Of a stretch of 64,000 bases of DNA, positions 32,732 through 41,087 are shown piece after piece. The notes under the pieces were generated by a model. That model made no database searches. It was not told where the DNA came from and was given only the letters and a program-made list of their open reading frames with translations. Numbering within the stretch: the first letter of the stretch is position 1; the number at the start of each line of letters is the position of its first letter. Source of the stretch: Gemmatimonadota bacterium (GTDB lineage Bacteria; Latescibacterota; UBA2968; UBA8231); the NCBI GenBank assembly GCA_009841115.1, contig VXML01000051.1:91420-155419 (forward strand), given 5' to 3'. The translations under genes were made by a program, and so were the position numbers.

Positions 32732-34018
32732 GTGCGGTCGCTGGCCGGGGCTTTTGGGTTCCTGCGCGGCAACATCCTCGTGCTTACCGCGTCGGGGAGC
32801 CTGGGCATGTTTTCTCGGGCCATGGTGTTTCCGTACGTTCCCCTCTACGTCTTGGCCCTTGGTGGCGAGCCAGAGCAGATCGGGATCGTTTATGCCTTGG
32901 GGCCGCTCGGCGGGCTGCTCGCGTTTCCGCTCGCCGGCTATCTCGCCGACCATACGAATCGGGCTTGGTTGATCGCCGCGGCTGGCTATTTTTCTGCGGC
33001 CGCCGTGCTGATAAATGCCGTGGCACCGAGTTGGGAGTGGGTGGCTGCGGCGATGTTGATTCGGGGATTTGCCGTGTTCCACTTCCCGGCCTCATCGGCG
33101 CTTGTCGCCGACTCTCTGCCTGCCGGGAACCGGGGCCGCGGAATGGCGACAATGACCGCCCTGACTGGGGGCTTGGCGTTGTTTGCGCCGTTTGTGGCTG
33201 GCGTGGCGATTGACGCTTGGGGCGTTGAGGAGGGGATGCGGATCCTCTATTGGGTGATGGGCACGGCCTACGCCGCAGGTGCGACGATCAACTTGATCTT
33301 CATCCGCGAGACCCGAAAGCCGCCAGCAGAAGCGGTCAGCGCCACCAACCTCGGACAGACGCTGCGCCGTTCCTACTCCGGCATCCCGGCACTGCTGAGT
33401 GGGTTCCCGCGCTCGCTGCGGGCCGTGTCGGTGGTGATCATCCTGTGTTTCATCGCCAATGGCTTGGCTAGCCCCTTCTGGGTGGTGTACGCCAAGACCC
33501 ACATCGGGCTGACGGCTTCGCAGTGGGGACTGATTCTGCTAGTGGAGTTCGGCCTGCGGAATCTGACGACGATTCCGGCGGGATTTCTCACGGACCGCTT
33601 TGGACGCACGCGGTTTATCGTCGCCGCGCTGCTGGTCACCGCGGCGACGCCGCTGTATCTGTTAGCTGGCTCCTTCGGATTCGTGCTGGCGATTCGGTGC
33701 GTCATCGGCGTGGCCGCTGCCTTTTTCAGCCCCGCGATGGGTGCCCTACTAGCCGACATCGTGCCCAGCGCCATTCGCGGCCGCGTGATGGCCGCCATCG
33801 GTCGCGGATCTGTGTCGGTCGGCAGTTCCTCCGGTGGGACGGGTGGCCCTGGGACCGGGTTCTTGACTACGCTGCCGCTGATGGTAGCCGCTCTTTTTGG
33901 CGGAGTGCTCTATGCTTGGAGCCCGGCGATCCCGTTTCTTTGTGTATTTGGCCTGACCGTCGTCGCCTTGGGAGTATCGATTGCGTTCGTGCGGGATCCA
34001 AAAAAGGCGGAGGCGTAG
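32732..34018 (+). CDS. MFS transporter
   Basis: 428 aa from GTG 32732 (GGAGGTGATA directly upstream); an in-frame ATG at 32696 is less well placed. Twelve hydrophobic segments. The MFS loop 2-3 signature is GYLADHTNRAWLI and its repeat after TM8 is GFLTDRFGRTRFI. GRGMATMTALTGGLALFAPF is a motif-C-like helix, and PSAIRGRVMAAIGRGS follows TM10, as in drug-efflux MFS proteins. Substrate unknown. The stop codon lies inside a 30-bp perfect palindrome. Confidence 0.85.
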   Translation: MRSLAGAFGFLRGNILVLTASGSLGMFSRAMVFPYVPLYVLALGGEPEQIGIVYALGPLGGLLAFPLAGYLADHTNRAWLIAAAGYFSAAAVLINAVAPSWEWVAAAMLIRGFAVFHFPASSALVADSLPAGNRGRGMATMTALTGGLALFAPFVAGVAIDAWGVEEGMRILYWVMGTAYAAGATINLIFIRETRKPPAEAVSATNLGQTLRRSYSGIPALLSGFPRSLRAVSVVIILCFIANGLASPFWVVYAKTHIGLTASQWGLILLVEFGLRNLTTIPAGFLTDRFGRTRFIVAALLVTAATPLYLLAGSFGFVLAIRCVIGVAAAFFSPAMGALLADIVPSAIRGRVMAAIGRGSVSVGSSSGGTGGPGTGFLTTLPLMVAALFGGVLYAWSPAIPFLCVFGLTVVALGVSIAFVRDPKKAEA

Positions 34019-34044
34019 GGGGCGGTTTGCAAACCGCCCCCTAC
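34015..34044. repeat. Perfect 30-bp palindrome at the MFS stop codon
   Basis: GTAGGGGGCGGTTTG followed by its exact complement CAAACCGCCCCCTAC. The TAG stop of the MFS gene is part of the left arm. There is no T tract, so it is not a classical terminator. It resembles small palindromic repeats that are dispersed in some genomes, but only one copy of this sequence is in the window. Confidence 0.8.
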
Positions 34045-34195
34045 TGCGAATTGCAGTGGACGGATTCGCTGACGAAGAAAACGAACTCTTATTGACTTTA
34101 AACTAAATAGCGTTACCCTGTTTTTCTGTGACTTGGATTCTCGTACCCAGCAGGCGGTCTTGTGTTAAGCAACTTTCCTGAATTTCGATAAAACT

Positions 34196-34936
34196 ATGAG
34201 ACTTTGGAATGTGTGCCTTGCGATATTGCGGCGGCTCGTCGATGCGCTGCGCGATTTGGCTCCCATCATCATCGTCATCGCGTTCTTTCAACTCGTGGTG
34301 TTGCAGCAGCCCTTTCCAAACTTAGGGCGCGTTGCCGTTGGCTTGGTCTGCGTGATCTTCGGCCTGACGCTCTTCATCCAAGGACTCGAAAGCGGTCTCT
34401 TTCCCCTCGGCGAGGCTATTGCACAGGCTTTTGCGCGCAAAGGGAGCGCGACCGCGCTGCTGGCCTTTGCCTTTTGCTTGGGCTTTGGCACCACGGTTGC
34501 GGAACCAGCCCTGATCGCCATTGCTGCGGAGGCGGCCGAGGTCGCCGCAGAAGCCGGTGCCATTGCCGACGACGATGAAGTGCGCGCTGCGTACGCCTTT
34601 GAGTTGCGCATGGTGGTAGCGGTCTCGGTCGGCACGGCGATTGTGCTCGGCGTGCTGCGCATCCTCAAGGGCTGGCCGATCCACCGGCTGATCATCGGGG
34701 GCTACGTGCTGGTGACTGTAATGACCGCGTTTGCGCCCGCAGAGATCATTGGCGTGGCCTACGATTCCGGCGGCGTCACCACCAGCACGATCACAGTGCC
34801 GCTCGTCACCGCGTTGGGCGTTGGGCTCGCCACGTCAATCCGGGGGCGCAACCCAATGGTCGATGGTTTTGGGCTCATCGCGTTTGCCAGCCTGACGCCC
34901 ATGATCTTCGTACTGGCCTATGGCATGGTGAACTGA
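34196..34936 (+). CDS. DUF1538 membrane protein, subunit 1
   Basis: 246 aa with about seven TMs. The DUF1538 hallmarks are clear: [34 protein letters not shown] and [20 protein letters not shown]. The inverted repeats of G-T-T-V-A-E-P and S-G-G-V-T-T-S-T look like a paired pore or binding site of a transporter. The family has no assigned substrate. The gene is followed 1 bp later by a second DUF1538 gene and by PII-like and CBS genes. Confidence 0.88.
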   Translation: MRLWNVCLAILRRLVDALRDLAPIIIVIAFFQLVVLQQPFPNLGRVAVGLVCVIFGLTLFIQGLESGLFPLGEAIAQAFARKGSATALLAFAFCLGFGTTVAEPALIAIAAEAAEVAAEAGAIADDDEVRAAYAFELRMVVAVSVGTAIVLGVLRILKGWPIHRLIIGGYVLVTVMTAFAPAEIIGVAYDSGGVTTSTITVPLVTALGVGLATSIRGRNPMVDGFGLIAFASLTPMIFVLAYGMVN

Positions 34937-34937
34937 G

Positions 34938-35750
34938 ATGGAATTTCTGCGGACTATTGTCAGCACCGCGCTTTCCACCGCGCTCGATGTGGCACCTATT
35001 GTCGGCATCCTCGTTCTATTCCAGGTTGCAGTGCTGCGCCGCAATCTGCCAAACCTGCGCCGGATCGCGGCCGGGTTTGTCCTCGTCCTGTTGGGACTTA
35101 CGCTCTTCCTCATTGGCTTGGAGGAGGCGCTCTTCCCCATCGGCGAGACCATGGCGCGCCAACTCACCGCGCCCGAGACCATCGGGGAGGCGAGTCTGGC
35201 CGACGGCGTCGATTGGTACGACTACCTGCTGGTTTACGTCTTTGCCGCGGCGATCGGCTTTGCTACTACAGTGGCCGAGCCTTCGCTCATCGCGGTCGCG
35301 CTCAAGGCCGAGGAGATCTCGGGCGGCGCGATCGACGCTTGGGGCCTCAGAATCGCTGTGGCACTCGGGGTGGCCACGGGGGTGGCGCTGGGCTGCTTTC
35401 GCATTGTCACGGGTACGCCCCTGCCCTGGTACATCATTGCTGCATACTTAGTGGTGATCGCCCAGACCTTTCGGTCGAGCCGGACTATTGTGCCGCTCGC
35501 CTACGACAGCGGCGGCGTCACCACATCGACCGTCACGGTGCCAGTGGTCGCCGCGCTGGGCTTGGGACTCGCCGCCACTGTTCCCGGACGCAGCCCGCTG
35601 ATCGACGGATTCGGACTCATCGCATTCGCCAGCGTCTTTCCCATCATGTCCGTTCTGGGCTATGCTATGGTGGTGTCTTGGATGAGTCGCCGGCGGGACG
35701 CCAACCACGCGGCCCCAATACTGAGGCCGGACAGCGCCGAGGAGAATTGA
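34938..35750 (+). CDS. DUF1538 membrane protein, subunit 2
   Basis: 270 aa, homologous to subunit 1: FLIGLEEALFPIGE, GFATTVAEPSLIAVA and [20 protein letters not shown]. In some genomes the two halves are fused into one long protein; here they are separate and probably form a heterodimer. A longer C-terminal cytoplasmic tail (SRRRDANHAAPILRPDS) could contact the PII-like protein encoded 3 bp downstream. Confidence 0.88.
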   Translation: MEFLRTIVSTALSTALDVAPIVGILVLFQVAVLRRNLPNLRRIAAGFVLVLLGLTLFLIGLEEALFPIGETMARQLTAPETIGEASLADGVDWYDYLLVYVFAAAIGFATTVAEPSLIAVALKAEEISGGAIDAWGLRIAVALGVATGVALGCFRIVTGTPLPWYIIAAYLVVIAQTFRSSRTIVPLAYDSGGVTTSTVTVPVVAALGLGLAATVPGRSPLIDGFGLIAFASVFPIMSVLGYAMVVSWMSRRRDANHAAPILRPDSAEEN

Positions 35751-35753
35751 GCT

Positions 35754-36104
35754 ATGAAACTGAAACTGATCGTCGCCTTGGTCAGCAACGACAAGACCGA
35801 TACTGTGGTCGATGCTGCGCGCGCTGGTGGGGCGACCGGCGCGACAATTATTACTGGCGTGCGCGGCGAAGGGCTGAAGCCACAGAAGACCTTTTTCGGT
35901 CTCGACTTGGCGGCCCAACGCGATGTCGTCCTGTTCTTGGTGGTCGAGACGCGGGCGCGCGACATTTTGGAGCGCATCCGCGATGCCGGGCGCTTTGAGC
36001 AAGAGCCCGGCGCAGGCATTGCCTTTCAGGTCCCGATTGAGGACGCCGTCGGTCTCACCACCCAACTTCCCACCATTCTAGAAGAAGTGGATGACGAAAT
36101 ATGA
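35754..36104 (+). CDS. PII-like signalling protein
   Basis: 116 aa. The ferredoxin-like PII fold is suggested by MKLKLIVALVSNDKTDTVVD, AGATGATIITGVRGEG (start of the T-loop region), FFGLDLAAQRDVVLFLVV and RDILERIRDAGRFEQEPGAG, the last resembling the C-loop of PII-like proteins. The family senses nucleotides and controls membrane transporters or enzymes. Placed between DUF1538 transporter genes and a CBS protein, it most likely regulates that transporter. It overlaps the CBS gene by 4 nt. Confidence 0.8.
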   Translation: MKLKLIVALVSNDKTDTVVDAARAGGATGATIITGVRGEGLKPQKTFFGLDLAAQRDVVLFLVVETRARDILERIRDAGRFEQEPGAGIAFQVPIEDAVGLTTQLPTILEEVDDEI

Positions 36105-36502
36105 GCGAGAAACGCACCATCCGGGTCGGAGACGTCATGGGCTCCAAACTCTACACTATCGACAGGCTTGCGACCGTGGCCGAGGCCATGGCACTCATGA
36201 AGCAGTACGAGGTCAGTTCGCTTGCCGTCGACCGGCGCGACGACGACGACGAGTTCGGCTTGCTCGTGGTCGCGGACATCGCACGCGAGGTGATCGCCCA
36301 AAACCGCGCACCCGAGCGCGTCAACGTGTACGAAATTATGTCAAAACCGGTGTTGACTCTGCCGTCGGCCATGCTCGCCCGCTACGCGGTGCGCTTGCTC
36401 GTGCGCTTTGAACTCTCCCGCGCCGTGGTCGTCGACTACGAGCGCCACCCACTCGGCATGGTGACTTTGCGCGATCTCGTCTTGAGCCACGTGGCGGAGT
36501 GA
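36101..36502 (+). CDS. CBS-domain protein
   Basis: 133 aa containing a CBS pair: VGDVMGSKLYTIDRLATVAE, then YEVSSLAVDRRDDDDEFGLLVV; and VNVYEIMSKPVLTLPSAMLA, then SRAVVVDYERHPLGMVTLRDL. CBS pairs bind adenine nucleotides and transmit energy status. With the PII-like protein upstream it makes a two-sensor control module for the DUF1538 proteins. Last gene of the operon. Confidence 0.88.
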   Translation: MSEKRTIRVGDVMGSKLYTIDRLATVAEAMALMKQYEVSSLAVDRRDDDDEFGLLVVADIAREVIAQNRAPERVNVYEIMSKPVLTLPSAMLARYAVRLLVRFELSRAVVVDYERHPLGMVTLRDLVLSHVAE

Positions 36503-36761
36503 TGGGGCCGTCGGCCACTATCCGCTCCACGAGCGCTGTCCGGCGCGGTCGGTAGCACTTTCAGTTCGATTTTCGAGTTCACCACTGCAATACCAGCGGC
36601 GACAGCCGCAGCAAAGCTCCCGCGTCGAACAGGTCGGCCTAAACCGTTCGATATCCGCGTCGAGTTCCTCGGCTGCGATCATCGAATGCGAGATTATCCC
36701 AACGTTGTCTGTCCAGAATTGCGATTCGCCGTCACAATCAGCCGATTGTGGTGTCCTGTTA

Positions 36762-38003
36762 ATGGGTACCCAAATGGTCTACGACTACGACGAACTGGCT
36801 GCTCTGACCAAAGCGGCTCAAGATGGGGATGTGCGCGCCTACGGTCGCATAGTCGAGTTGACTCGCAATTCGGTCGAGGCAGCGGCGCGGGTAATCGTTC
36901 ACAACCCCGAAGACGCCGAGGATATCGCGCAGGAGACCTATCTGCGCGCCTTTGGTCAGCTCGACAACCTACAGGACGCCGCGTCGCTGCTGGCGTGGCT
37001 CCAGCGCATTGCTAGGAATCTGGCGCTGAATCGCAGGCGCGCCAACCGCTGGTCATTTGTCAGCGACCTCGATATGTCGCAGATCGCCCAGCCGGAAATC
37101 GACGCCGATGAACTCGGTCCGGCACTCGCCCGAGCCCTTGTTGGACTGGGCGGTGAAGATCGACAGCTATGCGAAAGATACTATCACGGTGGTTGGACTA
37201 CGGCCCGCTTGGCCGGCGAAATGAAGATCAGCGAGAGCGCTGTCCGCAAACGCCTCCAACGAGTCCGCGAACGCCTGCGAAAGGGAATCGCCATGCACAA
37301 AACGGATCTGCCCGAACGCATTGTCGAACTCCTGTCGAAGCCGAATCTGACGGCCCTGCCGGAAAACCCGGTGGGCGCTGTCTGGGAGGCATTCAAGCGT
37401 CAGTACGACGGTTTTACAGAGGTTGAGCTCGCGGAGAAAATCGATCCAGACAAGGTTAGAGAGATCTTCGCAGATGCCGGCAATGGGTCGCTCGAAGAGT
37501 ACCTGACAGCGGCGAGCCGCCAACAGTGGTTGCGGCGTGAACTCACGATGCCGATGGTGGTGGAAGCAGTGGGTAGAGAGGCACCGGTGCGGCTCATCTC
37601 CACGGGGAAAACCTATCGAATAGACGACGAGGAGAGTAGCACCAGACTACACGCCTTTCATCAGGCTGAGGTGCTGTGGATTGGAGAAGGCTTGAGCGAG
37701 TGGCAGTTGATGGCACCGTTCAGCGAATTCATCCGAGAATTGAACCCGGATATGCAGCTGCGCATCCAGCATTTCGACTACTCGCTCTACTGCGAACGGG
37801 GGTGGGAGATTGCGGCTCAACTGCAGGGCACAGAATGGAGTTCGATCGCGGGATTGGGGCGACTGAAAGCCGATCTCCTCAAGGCGCTGGGGTTCGACTC
37901 GAATAGGTTGACGGCCGTCGGTCTCGGGTTGGGGCTAGAGCGTTTGGCCATGATGCTGTACGGCATCGATGACATCCGCCGGATTGGGGCCGAGCGCGTA
38001 TAG
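36762..38003 (+). CDS. ECF-like sigma factor fused to a PheS-like class II tRNA synthetase core
   Basis: About 413 aa from ATG 36762. ATG 36774 is also possible and a TTG at 36705 less so. Residues about 15-92 are sigma region 2 (NPEDAEDIAQETYLRAFGQL and AWLQRIARNLALNRRR). Residues about 125-178 are region 4 (LAGEMKISESAVRKRLQRVR). From about 185 to the end the protein matches the PheRS alpha catalytic core: motif 2 KTYRIDD..HAFHQAE and motif 3 GLGLERLAMMLYGIDDIRR. Residues for Phe and tRNA chemistry look altered: the TEPS-type loop is YSLYCERG, and the GSGMVHP segment is AGLGRLKA. ATP-site residues are kept. Probably a ligand-responsive sigma factor or an unusual modifying enzyme. Confidence 0.8.
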   Translation: MGTQMVYDYDELAALTKAAQDGDVRAYGRIVELTRNSVEAAARVIVHNPEDAEDIAQETYLRAFGQLDNLQDAASLLAWLQRIARNLALNRRRANRWSFVSDLDMSQIAQPEIDADELGPALARALVGLGGEDRQLCERYYHGGWTTARLAGEMKISESAVRKRLQRVRERLRKGIAMHKTDLPERIVELLSKPNLTALPENPVGAVWEAFKRQYDGFTEVELAEKIDPDKVREIFADAGNGSLEEYLTAASRQQWLRRELTMPMVVEAVGREAPVRLISTGKTYRIDDEESSTRLHAFHQAEVLWIGEGLSEWQLMAPFSEFIRELNPDMQLRIQHFDYSLYCERGWEIAAQLQGTEWSSIAGLGRLKADLLKALGFDSNRLTAVGLGLGLERLAMMLYGIDDIRRIGAERV

Positions 38004-38033
38004 GAGCTTTGCTTAGTTGGGGTCTCTCAGTGC

Positions 38034-38840
38034 TCATAAATCGTACTCTCCTCGCGCATTCCAGCCCGGGTACTGCTCTTCGAGGCGGGCTAGCGTCTCT
38101 TGGGTGTAGTATTCGTGGCCGGGGGGCGGAAAGCGGAAGAGTGCTCGTTCGCGCGCCGAAAGCCGGCCGATAAAGGCCCGGAAGTGGTCGTGCATCCCTC
38201 GGTTGGTAAAGCTGCTCACGCCCTCCCAGTAGTGGTCGGCGCGGCCGTAGATCCGAGTGGCGGAATAGCGCTGCCCTTCGCTGCCCTTGAACACGGTCGC
38301 CGAGTGCCAGAGGTGGGTGTTGAAGATCATGATCGTGCCCGCCGGTACGGTCAGCAAAACCCGCTTGCTTAGATCCTGGCCATAGGGCTTGGGGACGATC
38401 TGCATCGGCGCTTGGTTTTCGTCCACGGCTTCGGGAAAGTACCAGGTGCTGATCTGCCCGTAGCGCCGGTCGGATGTGGGCGGCAGGAGCGAGTTGTTGC
38501 CATTGTCGATATGCAGGCCCGGTTGCTCGGCTCCGGGGTCGGGGTAGCGCGCCCAGTTGTGGGCGTAGCGGAAGAAGATGTCCTCGGTGTCAAGCACTCT
38601 CTGGACGAACTCGATGAGGTCCCAGTCGAGGATGAATTCATTGAAGAGCATATCGGCGTAGGGGAAGTCGTCCCTTAAGAGCCGCCTTTCGGGCGGGTCG
38701 GCGGCGATCACCTCCCAAGGGGGGAGAGTCTGGCGGATGGCTGCGGCGATCTGGGCCCGGCGTTCCTCTGGATAGAAATCTTCTACTACGACAAAACCCT
38801 GTTCTACAAAAGTCTGGAAATGATCGTCTGTTAGTTTCAT
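38034..38840 (-). CDS. Phytanoyl-CoA dioxygenase (PhyH) family protein
   Basis: 268 aa with metal site H110-x-D112 in GLHIDNGN and H179 in THLWHSA; an Arg at about 191-196 (GQRYSATRIYG) would bind 2-oxoglutarate. The N-terminus FVEQGFVVVEDFYPEE is the usual PhyH opening. Diverged from the other four copies in the window, so a different substrate is likely. The start ATG has GGAGGAG upstream. Divergent from the NHL-repeat gene across about 120 bp. Confidence 0.85.
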   Translation of the reverse strand: MKLTDDHFQTFVEQGFVVVEDFYPEERRAQIAAAIRQTLPPWEVIAADPPERRLLRDDFPYADMLFNEFILDWDLIEFVQRVLDTEDIFFRYAHNWARYPDPGAEQPGLHIDNGNNSLLPPTSDRRYGQISTWYFPEAVDENQAPMQIVPKPYGQDLSKRVLLTVPAGTIMIFNTHLWHSATVFKGSEGQRYSATRIYGRADHYWEGVSSFTNRGMHDHFRAFIGRLSARERALFRFPPPGHEYYTQETLARLEEQYPGWNARGEYDL

Positions 38841-38963
38841 ACTTTCTCCTCCGCGTTCGTTTTCGCTTGGATTATACAGTCAAAGCTGCTCCGTGCCTAT
38901 TGCAGGCCGTCGTCCGTATTACCAATATACATTGACATTTGCCCTCTAACCGCGAGGAATGCC

Positions 38964-39812
38964 ATGAGCGCTACCTATAATTACGAAGTCGTCGCACACT
39001 GGGGTCTAGGCCCCCAAGGCCGCCCCATGGGCGGCGTCGTGCCCGGAGTGGCCGCCGATAGCCAGGGCCGAGTCTTTGTGGGCCGCCGTCACCCGCCCGC
39101 CTTGTTGGTGTACGACCGCGACGGGGTCTATATCGACACTTGGGGAGCCGACCTGCTGGGGAACCCCCACCTCCTGTGGGTTGATGGCGAGGATCAGGTG
39201 TACGTAGCCGACACCGACAACCACACCATCCGCTGCTTCAATCCGCAGGGGGAAGTGGTTCACACTTGGGGCACGCCGGGCGTACCGGGCGCGCCCGATC
39301 AGCCCTTTAACCAGCCCACCAAAGCCATGCGCGGCCCTTCTGGGGATTTGTACGTGGCCGACGGATACGGCCAATACCGCATTCACCGCATTTCGGACGC
39401 GGGAGAGTTGCTCCATTCGTGGGGGTCTGCGGGCACGGGTCCGGGCCAATTCGCCCTGCCTCACAGTCTGTGGGTTGATCGCGACGAGCGCGTCTGGGCC
39501 GTTGACCGCGAAAACAACCGCATCCAGCGCTTTGACTCCGAGGGCCGCTACTTGGACGAGTGGACCGACTTGGTAATGCCCATGGATCTCTTCATCACCC
39601 CGGACAACACAGTGTACATAGTCGAGGCCCCGTCGCGCGTCAGTATCTTCGACATAGAGGGACAGTTACTGGCCCGCTGGGGTGAGGACGGCTCGGCTCC
39701 GGGGCAATTCGCCGACTCTCCGCACAGCATTTGGGTGGACGAGGAAGGCTCGCTGTATATCGGCGAAGTAGCCACCCTGCACGATAGGGTGCAGAAATTC
39801 CGCTGCGTTTAG
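38964..39812 (+). CDS. NHL-repeat beta-propeller protein
   Basis: 282 aa, no signal peptide. Repeated blades with a G-x-(I/L)-Y-V-A-D pattern: DGVYIDTWGA, HLLWVDGEDQVYVADTDNHT, GDLYVADGYGQYRIH, HSLWVDRDERVWAVDRENNR, HSIWVDEEGSLYIGEV. About six NHL-type blades, similar to the propeller of peptidyl-alpha-hydroxyglycine lyases. It may bind ligand or be a lactonase-like enzyme; I cannot pick out a specific active site. Confidence 0.8.
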   Translation: MSATYNYEVVAHWGLGPQGRPMGGVVPGVAADSQGRVFVGRRHPPALLVYDRDGVYIDTWGADLLGNPHLLWVDGEDQVYVADTDNHTIRCFNPQGEVVHTWGTPGVPGAPDQPFNQPTKAMRGPSGDLYVADGYGQYRIHRISDAGELLHSWGSAGTGPGQFALPHSLWVDRDERVWAVDRENNRIQRFDSEGRYLDEWTDLVMPMDLFITPDNTVYIVEAPSRVSIFDIEGQLLARWGEDGSAPGQFADSPHSIWVDEEGSLYIGEVATLHDRVQKFRCV

Positions 39813-39879
39813 AATTGGGTTATGGCTGCATCGACTCGGTCATCTACACCCCGAGTAGAGGGAACAAGGCGCTAGTTTT

Positions 39880-41058
39880 CTACGACCGCAGGTACTTGCA
39901 ATCCAGGCGTGCCACCTCCAGTGGATTCTTGCCCGATTTCCCTTGGATTCGAGTACTGGCACCCAGTACAATGAGTGCTTCTGCCGAGTCCACTTGACCT
40001 TCATAGGTCGCGCGATGTAATGGGGTCCGGCCCTTAGTGTCTTGGGCATTTAAGTCAGCGCCGTAGTCGCTCAGCAACCAGAGGGAATCAACCTCTCCTC
40101 TTTCGGCAGCTAGGTGGAGGGGTGTGCGTTTGCTCGTCGTCTCAGCGTTGACGTCGGCACCGCGTTTGAGCAGCCATTCCGCACAGGTGAGCGACCCGGC
40201 TCGGGCAGCCCAATGCAGGGGCGTCATATTCGCTTCTCCCACAAACGAGGCTAGGTCTAAGTCTGCTGCACATTCTCGCACGCGATTGAGGTCGTCTAAG
40301 GCACAGGCAGAGAGCACGTCGTAGTGCGCTCCCCAGTCGATCAGTACGCGTGCCGTTTGGCGTTTCCCGCGAATCCATTCGGAGCCACCGGGGGCAACCG
40401 CCTCCTGCAGGGCGGTATTTCCGCGCTCGCCATTTCCCTTGAATCTCACTTCCGGGTCGGCACCGTATTGCAACAAAAGCTTTGTTAGTTCTGCGCCGTT
40501 GCGGGATGCTGCTGCCCAATACAGGAGTGAGATATTGTCCGGCCACCCCGTGTGAGGCTTGAGAATTGAGACACCAGCAGCGTCGGCGGCACCGGACTCG
40601 AAGACATGGCGGAGATTCTCGGTGCACGTCCCCGTCCAAGCGGCCTCGTGTAAGCAGTTGTAGCCCGTCTCGGAGACGAGCATCGGTACGTCGTGGTCTA
40701 GCAGGAACTTGGTTGACAGGGCGCATCCTCGCATTGCAACCGTGGCGCGGATGAGTAGAGGTCCCACCGATTGCAGTAAGGCAGGTTCCCGCCGCACCAA
40801 TTCGGCCATGCGGCCGACGTCGCAAATCCCGGCCCACCTGTCAACCATAGTACGCCCACCTTTTCGCTGGCGCTCTGCCGGCGAGGCCGCGGCCCGAATG
40901 AACTCGAGCTCGGAGGGAGTTAGCCGCCATCTCTCCTTGGGGATCGTGGGCGGTTCGCCCTCTGGTTCATCATCTGTGAAGGCCTTGGCGAAGAAGAAGT
41001 CTGCCAACTTCTCGTCGCTCATATTGGCCATGTTCAGGGGCATGACCTGAGCAGTCAT
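39880..41058 (-). CDS. Ankyrin-repeat protein
   Basis: 392 aa. The C-terminal half has four clean ankyrin repeats (MTPLHWAARAGSLTCAEWLL, RTPLHLAAERGEVDSLWLLS, RTPLHRATYEGQVDSAEALI); two or three degenerate repeats precede them (NCLHEAAWTGT, SLLYWAAASRNGAELTKLLL, TALQEAV). The first 90 residues are unique and acidic. No signal peptide, so cytoplasmic. It is encoded 29 bp after the DUF1080-like protein, itself preceded by an ankyrin-like helix pair, suggesting shared ancestry of the two genes. Confidence 0.88.
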   Translation of the reverse strand: MTAQVMPLNMANMSDEKLADFFFAKAFTDDEPEGEPPTIPKERWRLTPSELEFIRAAASPAERQRKGGRTMVDRWAGICDVGRMAELVRREPALLQSVGPLLIRATVAMRGCALSTKFLLDHDVPMLVSETGYNCLHEAAWTGTCTENLRHVFESGAADAAGVSILKPHTGWPDNISLLYWAAASRNGAELTKLLLQYGADPEVRFKGNGERGNTALQEAVAPGGSEWIRGKRQTARVLIDWGAHYDVLSACALDDLNRVRECAADLDLASFVGEANMTPLHWAARAGSLTCAEWLLKRGADVNAETTSKRTPLHLAAERGEVDSLWLLSDYGADLNAQDTKGRTPLHRATYEGQVDSAEALIVLGASTRIQGKSGKNPLEVARLDCKYLRS

Positions 41059-41087
41059 AGCGATCTCCTTGCAGATAGTGCAGTTGG

